Part shown: in pieces, positions 26,519 to 35,198 of the stretch | Layout: the number at the start of each line of letters is the position of its first letter | Numbering within the stretch: position 1 is the stretch's first letter | NCBI RefSeq assembly: GCF_001548035.1 | Contig: NZ_AP014723.1 | Span: 1,426,001 to 1,490,000 of the forward strand | Direction of reading: 5' to 3' | Length of the DNA stretch: 64,000 nt | From: Sulfurospirillum sp. UCH001 | Lineage (GTDB): Bacteria; Campylobacterota; Campylobacteria; Campylobacterales; Sulfurospirillaceae | Translations under genes and position numbers: made by a program | The notes under the pieces: model-generated | Seen by the model: only the letters and a program-made list of their open reading frames with translations | Databases searched by the model: none | What the model was told of the DNA's origin: nothing

Positions 26519-29500
26519 ATGTATAAATTAGCCATCAATCGTCCCATAACCACCCTTATGGGTGTTTTAACCTTTATTGTTTTTGGTTTGATGTCGTACA
26601 ACACCATGCCAATCAACCTCTACCCAAACGTAGATTTTCCTATTGTTACGGTACAAACAACCTACAATGGGGCAGATCCTTCTACCGTTGAGACAAAAGT
26701 AACCGATAAAATTGAAGAAGCGGTTTCTGGAGTTGACGGCATCGATAAACTCATGTCAACCAGTTATGAAGGTCTTAGCGTAGTCACCATTCAGTTTAAA
26801 CTGACTAAAAACATCGATGTTGCGACCAATGACGTCCGTGATAAAATAGGCGCACTGAACCTTCCTAGTGAAGTTGAAAAACCTGTGGTGAAAAAGCTAG
26901 GTGCAACAGGCGGTGTCATCAACCTTTTTGTCGCAAGCGATGGAAAAAATGATATTGCCCTCATGCGTCTTGCCGATGAGAAACTCAAACCAAAACTCCA
27001 GAGAGTTAAAGGTGTTGGTGAAGTCAATATTATCGGTTTTCAAGATCGTGAAATTCGCATCTTCCTTGATCCATTTTTACTAAATAAGTACAATCTGAGT
27101 GCATCTGATCTTAGTGGCATTATTTCAAGACAAAACGTTAAACAAGGCGCTGGAAAGATGATCAACAAAGATCAAGAGATCATCATCAAAGCCGAAGGAG
27201 ATGCTGCAAACATACAAGAGATCGAAGAGTTACTTGTCAAGCCCGGTGTTCGTCTTAAAGACATCGCTACCGTTGTAGATGGACTGAGTGATGCTAAGAG
27301 CTTTTCTTCTTACAATGGACAAAGAGGTGTTACACTTGAGGTCAAAAAAATCGCAGGTGAGAATGTTTTAAACATTATCGCTGGTGTTAAAAAAATCTTG
27401 CCAGATCTTCAACTCTTAGCAGGAAAAAATAACGAAATTAAAATCTTGCAAGACCAATCTGAAAAAATTATGGTCAATATCGACAATGTTCGTTTTGACC
27501 TCATCTTTGGTGCATTTTTATCGATTGTTATTGTATTTGCATTTTTACGTAATATGACAGCTACGATTGTTTCTGCCCTTGCAATTCCAACATCTGTTAT
27601 TGGAACATTTGCCATTATGAATTCACTAGGGTATGACCTTAACCGTCTTACACTTATTGGTCTGACACTTGCAATTGGTATTTTTATCGATGACGCCATC
27701 GTTGTTATCGAGAACATCATGAAAAAGATGGAAGAGGGGCAAAAGCCTTTCCAAGCCTCATTTGAGGGTATTAAAGAGGTTGCATTTTCGATTCTCGCTA
27801 TCTCATCTGTTTTATTAGCTGTATTTATTCCTGTTGCCTTTATGGATGGTATCGTTGGTATGTTCTTTAACTCATTTGCGATGACAGTAGCTTCAGGTAT
27901 TGTGATTTCATACCTTGTAGCGGTTATGTTTGTTCCTTCCATTGGTGCAAGGCTTTTAAGTGCAAAAGAGAGTAAGTTTTATTATGCAACAGAACCCATT
28001 TTAAAAGCCGTCGATAAAGGGTATGTTTCTATCTTAAAACCATTGCTTCGCTTTAAAACACTGACAGTTCTAGCAACGTTTGGATTCTTGTTTGCATCTA
28101 TGACACTCAAAGTAGGTATGGACTTCCTTCCTATGCAAGATAACAGTGAATTCCAAATCACGATTAAAGGACCCGTAGGCATTAACCTTGAAACAATGAA
28201 ACAAAAGGTTATTCCTATTGATGAGATGTTAAAAGGCGACCCATCTATCTCTTATTCTATTGTCTCGGTAGGATATGATTCGGCAAAAAGTATCCATAAA
28301 GCGCGCATTTATGTAAAACTAAAACCTGTTAAAGAGAGAACCGTTTCACAACTTACACTCATCCAACAATACAGAGAAAAAATGAAAAACATTGAAGGGC
28401 TTGTTATCGCTGTTGAAAAAGTAGATGACTTTAACACAGGCGGAACAACAGCACCACTTCAAATCGTTCTCACAGGTGATAAATTTGAAACGTTAGATGA
28501 AACTTCAACCAAGTTGATGGAATTTTTAAAATCAACACAAGGCATTGTTGATGTCGATAGAGACTATGAAAGTGGCAAACCTGAGATGAAACTCAGCATT
28601 CTTCGAGAAAATGCCCAAAGAGTAGGGGTGAGCGCTAAAGAAATCGCTGCAGTCGTAGGTTCAGCATATTCAAGCGATAGCGCTATCTCATACTATGAAG
28701 ACAATGGTAAACAATTCGACATTACTGTGCGTTTTAGAGATGACTTTAGAATGTCTCTTGACGATATGAAAAAATTACAAGTTAAAAATGCCAATGGTGA
28801 ATTTGTAGCACTTGAAGGCTTGATTGATTTTGAAGAGAGTTTGGGAACAGCTTCTATTAATCGTTTCGACCGCGAACGAAAAATCCTCGTAACAGCGAGC
28901 ACCGTAGGGCTATCACTCGATAAAGTTGTTGTAAAAGTCGAAGAGGAAATGAAGAAAATCTTACCTGAGGGGTATCATTACCGCTTTACGGGTGATGTTG
29001 AAAATATGAGTGATACAGGCAAAGCCTTTGGTGCGGCTGTACTTCTAGCAGTTATTTTAATTTACCTGATTCTAGCAGCACTTTACGAATCACTCATTCA
29101 ACCATTCATCATTATGATTTCTATGCCACTTTCATTAACAGGTATTATGGTTGCCTTATATCTAAGTGGCAATACCTTTAGCCTTTTTGTTATGATTGGT
29201 ATTATCTTACTCTTGGGTATGGTTGGTAAAAATGCGATTTTGGTTGTTGACTTTGCAAACCGTGCTATAAAAGAGGGCAAAAGTATTGATGATGCCCTAC
29301 TAGAAGCAGGCGAAAAACGTCTTCGCCCAATTTTAATGACAACCTTTGCGATGATAGGCGCTATGATGCCTCTTGCCTTTGGCAGTGGAGCAGGGCATGA
29401 AGCAAACGCGCCTATGGCGCTTGCTATTATTGGTGGTCTTTTAAGTTCTACTATTTTGACATTACTCGTTGTCCCTGCCATCTATAAGTTTATGTACCCT

Positions 29501-29548
29501 ATGGATAGTTGGTTACGTAAATGGTATGAAAAAGGCACGGTTCACTAA
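26519..29548 (+). CDS. RND (HAE-1-type) efflux permease
   Basis: A 1009-residue proton-driven pump of the AcrB/CzcA superfamily with twelve membrane helices and two large periplasmic loops. The TM4 segment GIFIDDAIVVIENIM contains the paired aspartates typical of drug-exporting HAE pumps. The later GMVGKNAILVVDFANRAI motif marks the second half. Start and end signatures (INRPITTLMG, LLVVPAIYKF) are complete. It completes the TetR-controlled tripartite system. The substrate is unknown. Confidence 0.92.
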   Translation: MYKLAINRPITTLMGVLTFIVFGLMSYNTMPINLYPNVDFPIVTVQTTYNGADPSTVETKVTDKIEEAVSGVDGIDKLMSTSYEGLSVVTIQFKLTKNIDVATNDVRDKIGALNLPSEVEKPVVKKLGATGGVINLFVASDGKNDIALMRLADEKLKPKLQRVKGVGEVNIIGFQDREIRIFLDPFLLNKYNLSASDLSGIISRQNVKQGAGKMINKDQEIIIKAEGDAANIQEIEELLVKPGVRLKDIATVVDGLSDAKSFSSYNGQRGVTLEVKKIAGENVLNIIAGVKKILPDLQLLAGKNNEIKILQDQSEKIMVNIDNVRFDLIFGAFLSIVIVFAFLRNMTATIVSALAIPTSVIGTFAIMNSLGYDLNRLTLIGLTLAIGIFIDDAIVVIENIMKKMEEGQKPFQASFEGIKEVAFSILAISSVLLAVFIPVAFMDGIVGMFFNSFAMTVASGIVISYLVAVMFVPSIGARLLSAKESKFYYATEPILKAVDKGYVSILKPLLRFKTLTVLATFGFLFASMTLKVGMDFLPMQDNSEFQITIKGPVGINLETMKQKVIPIDEMLKGDPSISYSIVSVGYDSAKSIHKARIYVKLKPVKERTVSQLTLIQQYREKMKNIEGLVIAVEKVDDFNTGGTTAPLQIVLTGDKFETLDETSTKLMEFLKSTQGIVDVDRDYESGKPEMKLSILRENAQRVGVSAKEIAAVVGSAYSSDSAISYYEDNGKQFDITVRFRDDFRMSLDDMKKLQVKNANGEFVALEGLIDFEESLGTASINRFDRERKILVTASTVGLSLDKVVVKVEEEMKKILPEGYHYRFTGDVENMSDTGKAFGAAVLLAVILIYLILAALYESLIQPFIIMISMPLSLTGIMVALYLSGNTFSLFVMIGIILLLGMVGKNAILVVDFANRAIKEGKSIDDALLEAGEKRLRPILMTTFAMIGAMMPLAFGSGAGHEANAPMALAIIGGLLSSTILTLLVVPAIYKFMYPMDSWLRKWYEKGTVH

Positions 29549-29562
29549 ACACTTTTTTGAAA

Positions 29563-29596
29563 TGCAAGAGGTAATTTTTCATCAATGCCTCTTGCA
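29563..29596 (+). terminator. Hairpin after the RND pump
   Basis: TGCAAGAGG and CCTCTTGCA form a 9-bp stem with a 16-nt loop, 14 nt after the pump stop codon. It is followed by A-rich, not T-rich, sequence, so it is only a possible terminator. Confidence 0.4.
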
Positions 29597-29700
29597 AAAA
29601 CTCCTATTTTCCCTCATTTATTCCAAAATCGGCATACTTTTTGCTTTCATCTTTCCGTATTTTCAATTGTTGCGGTTCTTGGTTATCACACCAAGCGGAT

Positions 29701-29720
29701 AAAAGAGTCTAACTCTTTTT
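29701..29720 (+). terminator. Intrinsic terminator-like hairpin before the porin-like gene
   Basis: AAAAGAGT-CTA-ACTCTTTT followed by a T makes an 8-bp stem with a 3-nt loop and a T-rich end. It probably blocks read-through from the efflux operon. Confidence 0.5.
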
Positions 29721-29721
29721 A

Positions 29722-29742
29722 GGTATGAAAAAATCTCATACC
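29722..29742 (+). other. Second small hairpin in the same spacer
   Basis: GGTATGA and TCATACC pair over a 7-nt loop, immediately after the hairpin at 29701. It could lie in the 5' leader of the downstream outer membrane protein gene and affect its mRNA. Confidence 0.35.
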
Positions 29743-29790
29743 AGTGTCTGAGTTTTCAGGCATGCCTTATTATTGTTTCAAAGGATGAAG

Positions 29791-30273
29791 ATGAAAAAGG
29801 TCTTATGTTTGGCTTCAATTGCAGCAGTGCTTGCGTTGAACAGCTATGCGAAAGATTATGGTGAGTATGTACATGGTAGCATTTCTAGTGCCAGTGTTGA
29901 TGGTGAGCATAAAGCAGCGTACACTATTGGTTATGGTATCACGAAAACTCTTGATAATAAAGTCTTTTTTGGTGTTGCATTTGATGGTGAATATTCCAAT
30001 TTATCGGATGGTTCACTCTATGGTGCAGGAACTGATTTTAAATTAGGTTACAATGTTTGGGACAAAGTGAATGCTTATGGTATTCTTGGTGCAAAACTCC
30101 AATCTGTTGATGGTAATGCAGGTTATGGTTTAGGATATGGACTTGGTGTTGACTATCCAATTACACGAACAATTTCAGCAGCTGTTGAGTATAAAAACTA
30201 CAATATGAATGCAAGCAACATTCCAGATTATGACTATAAAACTTTAGGTCTTAATCTTAAATACGCGTTCTAA
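29791..30273 (+). CDS. Small outer membrane beta-barrel protein
   Basis: A 160-residue protein with a signal peptide (about 1-20, ending SYA). Alternating polar and hydrophobic strands rich in Gly, Tyr and Asp follow, and it ends in aromatic F after LNLKYAF, the classic outer membrane insertion signal. This fits an eight-stranded OmpA/OmpW-like or lipid A-modifying barrel. No catalytic motif was recognised. The ATG at 29791 has AAGGATG at good spacing. It is a monocistronic gene between hairpins. Confidence 0.75.
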   Translation: MKKVLCLASIAAVLALNSYAKDYGEYVHGSISSASVDGEHKAAYTIGYGITKTLDNKVFFGVAFDGEYSNLSDGSLYGAGTDFKLGYNVWDKVNAYGILGAKLQSVDGNAGYGLGYGLGVDYPITRTISAAVEYKNYNMNASNIPDYDYKTLGLNLKYAF

Positions 30274-30279
30274 AATTCT

Positions 30280-30302
30280 TGCAGGGAGGTCAAATCCCTG
30301 CA
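30280..30302. terminator. Bidirectional terminator between convergent genes
   Basis: TGCAGGGA and TCCCTGCA form an 8-bp stem with a 7-nt loop. T-rich sequence follows on the plus strand and AGAATTTTA on the minus strand. It can serve both the barrel gene and the small basic protein gene. Confidence 0.65.
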
Positions 30303-30309
30303 CATCTTC

Positions 30310-30522
30310 TTATTTATTTCTCTTTCTATCTTTTTTTGCTTGCTTTGCTTTTGCTTTTGCCTTTGCTTTTTGGGCATCACTCATTTTGGCTTTGTCTGAA
30401 TTGACAGCACCAACATTGGTTTGCTTGCCTTGGTACGGAACTGTGTGTTTTTGTTGCGTTGCTAAAGCTGCCATTTTATAGCCATTTTCCATCTTTACAC
30501 TATTATTAATTAATCCACCCAT
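30310..30522 (-). CDS. Small Lys/Ala-rich basic protein (70 aa)
   Basis: I do not recognise this 70-residue protein. The C-terminal third is a run of Lys and Ala (AKAKAKAKQAKKDRKRNK), giving a strongly basic helix that could bind DNA or RNA. The N-terminal part is rich in Gln, Asn and Thr. AAAGGA precedes the ATG at ideal spacing and a terminator follows, so it is likely to be a real gene rather than a chance frame. Confidence 0.6.
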   Translation of the reverse strand: MGGLINNSVKMENGYKMAALATQQKHTVPYQGKQTNVGAVNSDKAKMSDAQKAKAKAKAKQAKKDRKRNK

Positions 30523-30707
30523 TATGTATCCTTTCTGATGATTTAAAAGAGTATTGGAGAAAAATCGTTGAGAGTTTTATAACGATATAGTTTTATTATA
30601 CTTGAATCTTGCTTCAAACCATGTAAAAATAGCTAATACATTTAGCCTTGTTTTCAGCCTAGTTGATTACAATAGCATCTACAATTTACAGCCAAAGAGG
30701 GAAATGT

Positions 30708-31022
30708 ATGTTAGAAGAAAACCTACTAAGCATCCAACAATATGCACTCAAACATAAGATGAGCACTTTTGCTGTTGTCAAACTGGTCAATGCAAAAAAA
30801 CTTAAAACTGTAAAAAAACGTCATGATGGCGAAGAACAAGAATACATCATCGACGATACATTACCACGTCGTAAAGAAACAAACAACGATACGATAATGA
30901 CAGCAGAATTGGAGCAAAATACAAAAATTGACTACGAAGCCGAATTTCATAAACTTTTAGCAAAATATATTGAAGTTCAAGAAAAATACACCAAATTGAT
31001 AGAAGAAAATAAAAAAGCTTAA
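30708..31022 (+). CDS. Small predicted DNA-binding protein with coiled-coil tail (104 aa)
   Basis: I do not recognise this 104-residue protein. Residues 8-38 (SIQQYALKHKMSTFAVVKLVNAK...) look like a helix-turn-helix of the MerR/excisionase type. The last 40 residues are highly charged and heptad-like, suggesting a coiled coil for dimerisation. The ATG at 30708 is chosen because GAGGGAAATGT lies before it; the frame is open 45 nt further upstream. A hairpin follows the stop codon. Function unknown; a small regulator is possible. Confidence 0.6.
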   Translation: MLEENLLSIQQYALKHKMSTFAVVKLVNAKKLKTVKKRHDGEEQEYIIDDTLPRRKETNNDTIMTAELEQNTKIDYEAEFHKLLAKYIEVQEKYTKLIEENKKA

Positions 31023-31028
31023 AAGAAG

Positions 31029-31050
31029 AGGGCATATGTGTATATGCCCT
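31029..31050. terminator. Hairpin between convergent genes
   Basis: AGGGCATAT-GTGT-ATATGCCCT is a perfect 9-bp stem with a 4-nt loop, between the small regulator-like gene and the chemoreceptor gene. There is no T-tract on either side. It could terminate in both directions or protect mRNA ends. Confidence 0.55.
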
Positions 31051-31065
31051 GCAAACTGTAGAAAT

Positions 31066-33069
31066 TTAATGATTTAGAATATCAAGTGTTTTCTCATACA
31101 CACTCAATTTTTCAAGCTCTTTGTTTAACTCATCGGTTAAACGAGATTGAGATCGAAGTTCATTGGAAATTGTATGACTTTTACCTGCCAAATTCTCCAT
31201 ATCAGAAGAGAGTGCATTACTTTTTGAAGAAACTTCCAGTAACCCACTACTGACACCACTCATCGTTTTACTGATGTTCTCAACCGCTTGAATAATCGTA
31301 CTGACCGATACATTAGTTTCAGAAAGACTTTTTTGGGTACGTTCTGCTAGCTTTCGTACTTCATCAGCAACGACAGCAAACCCACGACCATGTTCACCTG
31401 CACGGGCTGCTTCAATAGCCGCATTCAATGCTAAAAGATTGGTTTGATCTGCGATATCAGAGATCACACTTAAAACAACACGAATATCACGAACGTTATT
31501 GGTAAGGTTTTCTACTTCAATGGCAAGATTTGCATTGTCAGCGCTTCCTTTTTCCATACTTGAAGAGAAGATCACAAACTCTTTTTCAACCGTAGAAAGA
31601 TTTGTTTCTATTGCGTCTATGGCTGCTCCAGCGTGTTGCAGTGTTACGCCGATGGTCTGAAGAACTGGCATACTTTGTTTCATTTGTTCAAGCATCGCTT
31701 TGTTGATATTATTGATCATATCTTGGCGATTAATCTTGCGTTGTAAGAAATAGCTTTTAAATCCAGCATATTTTTGAACAAAATTATCAATGTATTCATC
31801 TTCAAAATTTGTTCCATCTACCTGATAAAAAAAGATCGCTGTTAATGTTTGGTTGATATTAACACCTAAAAGCTCCCCAAACGTTGAAAAGCCTACAACA
31901 GGTATCTCTTTAAATGTAAACAGTTTATTGATCTCTTGGTTATTACACAAACGCCTTAAAACACAATCATTAAAAATTGCGCCAATGCTCTTAGGTTTAT
32001 TGCGACTAAATTCAGCATAATCATGATTTGTCGTCTGAACAAAATCTGTTTTTTCAAGCAAAATAAGCTCTTCACCAGATTCGATATCACAATAAAAATG
32101 AATAGTATCGTTTGCTACATCTATGGCTGCAACAGAACGAATGTAAATCTCTCCATTAATTTCAATACCAAACGTATAATTGGTAAGTTTTGCATTTAAT
32201 TCATTAGCAGGACACCTAAAATGCTCACTTAAAGCACTCACAACACCGATACCCATATTTGTTTTATGGTCTAAAAAAGCATGAATAGTACGTGCAATCG
32301 GATTGGCTGCTAACACAGTAAATGATGTTGATGTTTTTCTGAAATTTTGACTTTTAAAGACACCAAAACGATACTCTGGTGCCAATTTGATGAATGTAAC
32401 AACTGCATGATGACGTAACGTACGTGTTCCATCATAAATATAAGTGTTTTGAAAATCAAGTTTACCACCAGCACTACCACCAATCAGCAAACAGGGGAAT
32501 TTAGCTACATTGTAAACGGCTTCCATAAAAAAGCTCTCACTAGCACTTAATCCATCGATGAGTGTATAGCCCAAAGTGTCATCAGAACGCATTTTAAATG
32601 GAACACGTACTTTTTTGACCTCTTCAGCAATCATAGCTGAACGCTCAGCTGCTGTTTTTTTACTTGTTGCCATATCTTCGCTTTTTAATGGTATAGAAGC
32701 GACATAAACATCACTCACCATGGAAGAAGAAAAAAGCATCAAAACTATATTATCGCCTTCACCAGCATTTGCACCTGAATAGAGGGAGGGAAGGGGATTT
32801 GTACCATTAAGACTACATAATTCGCCTGCTGTTGTTGAGAGAATTAGCGTGGTATCATTTGGAAGAACATTTTTTAATTTTGATGAAATTGAATTAAAAT
32901 CTAAAGAGGACGAAACAAAACCTAAAACAACTTTCGGTTTAAAAGAAACGTTTTCAAGCAACGATGTAATCATAGCTTCTTTTAATGCTAAAGTTACAAT
33001 GGCGTCATTTGCATTTGCTTGAGATTTATGGAAGGCTGTTTGTTCTTGTGAACGAAAGAAACTTAACAT
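31066..33069 (-). CDS. Soluble FIST-domain methyl-accepting chemotaxis protein
   Basis: This 667-residue protein has no transmembrane segment. Residues about 30-410 match FIST N and FIST C sensory domains (small-ligand, often amino-acid, sensing), with [16 protein letters not shown] in the middle. The C-terminal third is a chemoreceptor signalling hairpin with the highly conserved tip [38 protein letters not shown] shortened here in length only. It should be a cytoplasmic receptor that controls CheA. There is no CheR-binding pentapeptide at the end. AAGGAAAG precedes the ATG. No other chemotaxis gene is adjacent. Confidence 0.85.
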   Translation of the reverse strand: MLSFFRSQEQTAFHKSQANANDAIVTLALKEAMITSLLENVSFKPKVVLGFVSSSLDFNSISSKLKNVLPNDTTLILSTTAGELCSLNGTNPLPSLYSGANAGEGDNIVLMLFSSSMVSDVYVASIPLKSEDMATSKKTAAERSAMIAEEVKKVRVPFKMRSDDTLGYTLIDGLSASESFFMEAVYNVAKFPCLLIGGSAGGKLDFQNTYIYDGTRTLRHHAVVTFIKLAPEYRFGVFKSQNFRKTSTSFTVLAANPIARTIHAFLDHKTNMGIGVVSALSEHFRCPANELNAKLTNYTFGIEINGEIYIRSVAAIDVANDTIHFYCDIESGEELILLEKTDFVQTTNHDYAEFSRNKPKSIGAIFNDCVLRRLCNNQEINKLFTFKEIPVVGFSTFGELLGVNINQTLTAIFFYQVDGTNFEDEYIDNFVQKYAGFKSYFLQRKINRQDMINNINKAMLEQMKQSMPVLQTIGVTLQHAGAAIDAIETNLSTVEKEFVIFSSSMEKGSADNANLAIEVENLTNNVRDIRVVLSVISDIADQTNLLALNAAIEAARAGEHGRGFAVVADEVRKLAERTQKSLSETNVSVSTIIQAVENISKTMSGVSSGLLEVSSKSNALSSDMENLAGKSHTISNELRSQSRLTDELNKELEKLSVYEKTLDILNH

Positions 33070-33415
33070 TGGGCTTTCCTTTTTGCATATTGGTATAACT
33101 CATAATCTACACAATTATTCATCCTAACTTGGGAATAATAAAGATGTTCTTAAAATCTATTTTCAAAGTATTTTGAAATCACTTAGCTCACATCAGTGTT
33201 TCAAAATCGCTTATCTAAAATATAGTACATAAACTGCATAGCATGAAAATAGCGTTCATATCGTCCATAGGTGTTTATAGTTATATTGAAGTCATTGAAA
33301 GGAAGTATGGTTACATGCAGTTTATTTAATTATTGAAAACTGTAATTTTCAAAGTTAAATAGATAAAAGAAAGGGTATATAGAGTCAACCATTCTGGCAG
33401 ACTCTATACAACAAA
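33070..33415. other. 346-bp intergenic region with two inverted repeats and no gene
   Basis: The region upstream of the chemoreceptor gene and downstream of rubrerythrin is AT-rich and contains no credible open frame. TTTCAAA-GTAT-TTTGAAA (33161-33178) and TTGAAAA-CTGTAA-TTTTCAA (33333-33352) are perfect inverted repeats with similar half-sites, so both could be operators for one regulator. The rubrerythrin terminator is at 33378-33408. I see no RNA gene here. Confidence 0.5.
33378..33408 (-). terminator. Terminator of rubrerythrin
   Basis: TATAGAGTC and GACTCTATA form a perfect 9-bp stem with a 13-nt loop, 7 nt after the rubrerythrin stop, followed on the minus strand by CCCTTTCTTTT. Confidence 0.65.
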
Positions 33416-34066
33416 TTAAATACCTAAATCTTGACGTTTGAAGTATTCTTTTCCAACTTTACATAATGGACAAGCATTTGGTGCTTTTTTACCTCTGTGA
33501 ATATGGCCACACACTTCACATACCCAAATTTCTTCTTCTTCATCAGCGAAGAATCCATCTTCTCTCATTGCGTCTTGAAGTGCTTTGTATTCACGTTCAT
33601 GTTCAACTTCAACTTTACCAATAGCATTAAAAAGACGTGCAAGTTCTTTATGACCTTCTTCTTCTGCAATTTTTGCAAAACCAGGATACATCGTTTCATG
33701 CTCATAATGTTCACCAGCCATTGCTGAATCAAGATTTTTAAGTGTTATTTCTGTTTCTGCACCATCTACTAATTTATGGTATGCTTTAAATTCTGCACGT
33801 GCATGCCATTTTTCATTTTCTGCTGCTTCTCTAAAGTGACGTGCAACTGCATGCCAACCCTCTTCTTGTGCAATATCAGCAAATAAGTCATATTTGTTTC
33901 GTGCTTGAGATTCACCTGCAAAAGCTTTCATTAAATTGACAGCAGTTAGATCTGTAGTAATACACTCCATTGCTTGTCCACAACAGGTAAGCTTACCGCC
34001 ACCTACATTTTGAACCTCTACTTCGTTACCGCATTTACTGCACTTATAGGTCTCATACTGTCTCAT
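33416..34066 (-). CDS. Desulforubrerythrin (rubrerythrin with N-terminal desulforedoxin domain)
   Basis: This 216-residue protein fuses three modules. The first is an N-terminal desulforedoxin-like domain with C9, C12, C28 and C29. The second is a four-helix diiron domain with E-x-x-H motifs (GESQARNKYD, EAAENEKWHARAE, GEHYEHETMYPGF, EVEHEREY). The third is a C-terminal rubredoxin-like domain (WVCEVCGH ... CPLCKVG). The same architecture is known from Campylobacter jejuni DRbr (Rrc), a peroxide reductase in the cytoplasm. It probably protects the cell from hydrogen peroxide. It is a single-gene unit with a terminator. The upstream AT-rich region may hold a PerR or Fur-type operator, which I could not define. 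Confidence 0.9.
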   Translation of the reverse strand: MRQYETYKCSKCGNEVEVQNVGGGKLTCCGQAMECITTDLTAVNLMKAFAGESQARNKYDLFADIAQEEGWHAVARHFREAAENEKWHARAEFKAYHKLVDGAETEITLKNLDSAMAGEHYEHETMYPGFAKIAEEEGHKELARLFNAIGKVEVEHEREYKALQDAMREDGFFADEEEEIWVCEVCGHIHRGKKAPNACPLCKVGKEYFKRQDLGI

Positions 34067-34177
34067 TTTTTCTCCTTAAAATTTATGGTGTTATTGTAAT
34101 CAAGAACTACTTAAATAATAATTAATTCTAAATGATAAATTTTATTATCTATAATATCTCTTTTATAGAGAATTATT

Positions 34178-34462
34178 TTATTGAGAATATTTTTTGCCTT
34201 TTACAAGCTTTTTTTTGAGATTTTTTGCTATTCCATACAGTGTAATAATAATCCAAAAGACCTCTATTAAAAATGAACCTAGATTAAAATGTACCAGTAA
34301 AGAGATAATTAATGCAATAGCACCTAAAAGATTTAAAAACTGATAACCGATGGAATGTATATCGTATTTGCCTATTTGTAACAAAAAATAGGCTAAAACG
34401 ATACAAGCCATTCCTAAAAAACCAAGCCACTGATAAAAATCCATCTCAATAGGTGCCATCAT
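34178..34462 (-). CDS. CBU_0592-like small membrane protein
   Basis: A 94-residue protein with three hydrophobic helices and a basic C-terminus (KKKLVKGKKYSQ). The opening, YQWLGFLGMACIVLAYFLLQ, is the pattern of the CBU_0592 membrane family, whose function is unknown. The start is uncertain: ATG at 34462, 34459 or 34444 (MDFYQW) all give the same core. AAGGAA lies 11 nt before the first. It starts 3 nt after the stop of the upstream gene, so the two form an operon. Confidence 0.7.
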   Translation of the reverse strand: MMAPIEMDFYQWLGFLGMACIVLAYFLLQIGKYDIHSIGYQFLNLLGAIALIISLLVHFNLGSFLIEVFWIIITLYGIAKNLKKKLVKGKKYSQ

Positions 34463-34465
34463 TGA

Positions 34466-35059
34466 CTATAAAATTCCTTTTTTACTAAAAAAATCTTCAA
34501 TTGCTTTCACTGAAAACGCTTTATCATACATATAAAGCTCTTGCCATGTTTTTCCTTCTAAAAACGTCTTTGTTTCGATTTGGTATTTGTGTTTAGTGTA
34601 TTGAACGAACTCCAAAACAGTGCTAAATAAAAGTGCATACTGTGCAGAAGTAAACTTTTTGAGAAGATCAAATAATCGATAATAATTTACCATCTTTTTA
34701 CTTGACTCTTCACCCATTCTTAGAGACCAAATGCGCCCAGCAAATTCATGTTGGTACTCAACGCCACTGCGGATTTCTAGAGAAAATTCTCTTAGTCCTT
34801 GTAAAAATGTCTCTTTGGGTAAAAAATCTGTAGTATTATGGAAGAAAAGATAGATACTAAACAGAAAGAGATCTTCAGCGCATGGTGCATATGCTTTAAT
34901 TTCTGCATATGTCTCTTGTTCAACACCTAACTGCATTCGAAGATAGGCCAAGTGTTTTACACGCCAGTTATCTTTTTGTTCTGCCCTCTTCTGCCACTCT
35001 ATCAATGTCGGTCTTGGTATATCATAACGCTCAACTAAAGGCTTGTAAGACGTCTGCAT
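34466..35059 (-). CDS. Uncharacterised helical protein with N-terminal HTH-like segment (197 aa)
   Basis: I do not recognise this protein. Residues 6-25 (PLVERYDIPRPTLIEWQKR) look like a helix-turn-helix of the type seen in other uncharacterised Campylobacterota proteins. The remainder is rich in aromatic residues and helices, without membrane spans. It is followed after 3 nt by a small membrane protein gene. GGGAG is placed before the ATG. A regulatory role is only a guess from the N-terminus. Confidence 0.6.
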   Translation of the reverse strand: MQTSYKPLVERYDIPRPTLIEWQKRAEQKDNWRVKHLAYLRMQLGVEQETYAEIKAYAPCAEDLFLFSIYLFFHNTTDFLPKETFLQGLREFSLEIRSGVEYQHEFAGRIWSLRMGEESSKKMVNYYRLFDLLKKFTSAQYALLFSTVLEFVQYTKHKYQIETKTFLEGKTWQELYMYDKAFSVKAIEDFFSKKGIL

Positions 35060-35145
35060 AGCTTACTCCCAAGTCAGAATACATTATTCTATTACATTTT
35101 GTTAAATATTTCAATACTTTAGAGGTGGGTGTGAAAGGTAATGTC

Positions 35146-35186
35146 AAAAAATGTATATCATTCCTCATCATGAGAAATGATATACA
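35146..35186 (-). terminator. Strong terminator of the nine-gene haem/menaquinone operon
   Basis: TGTATATCATT and AATGATATACA form a perfect 11-bp stem; the 13-nt loop has its own small CTC/GAG helix. On the minus strand it is followed at once by TTTTTT (35146-35151). It lies 12 nt after the UbiD-family gene stop codon and is a textbook intrinsic terminator. Confidence 0.85.
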
Positions 35187-35198
35187 AAAATAGAGAGC

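Noticed and set aside
29469-29702. Open frame of 77 codons overlapping the end of the RND gene
   Set aside because: Different frame within the pump gene for its first part, no ribosome-binding site, and no recognisable protein; the rest is spacer with hairpins.
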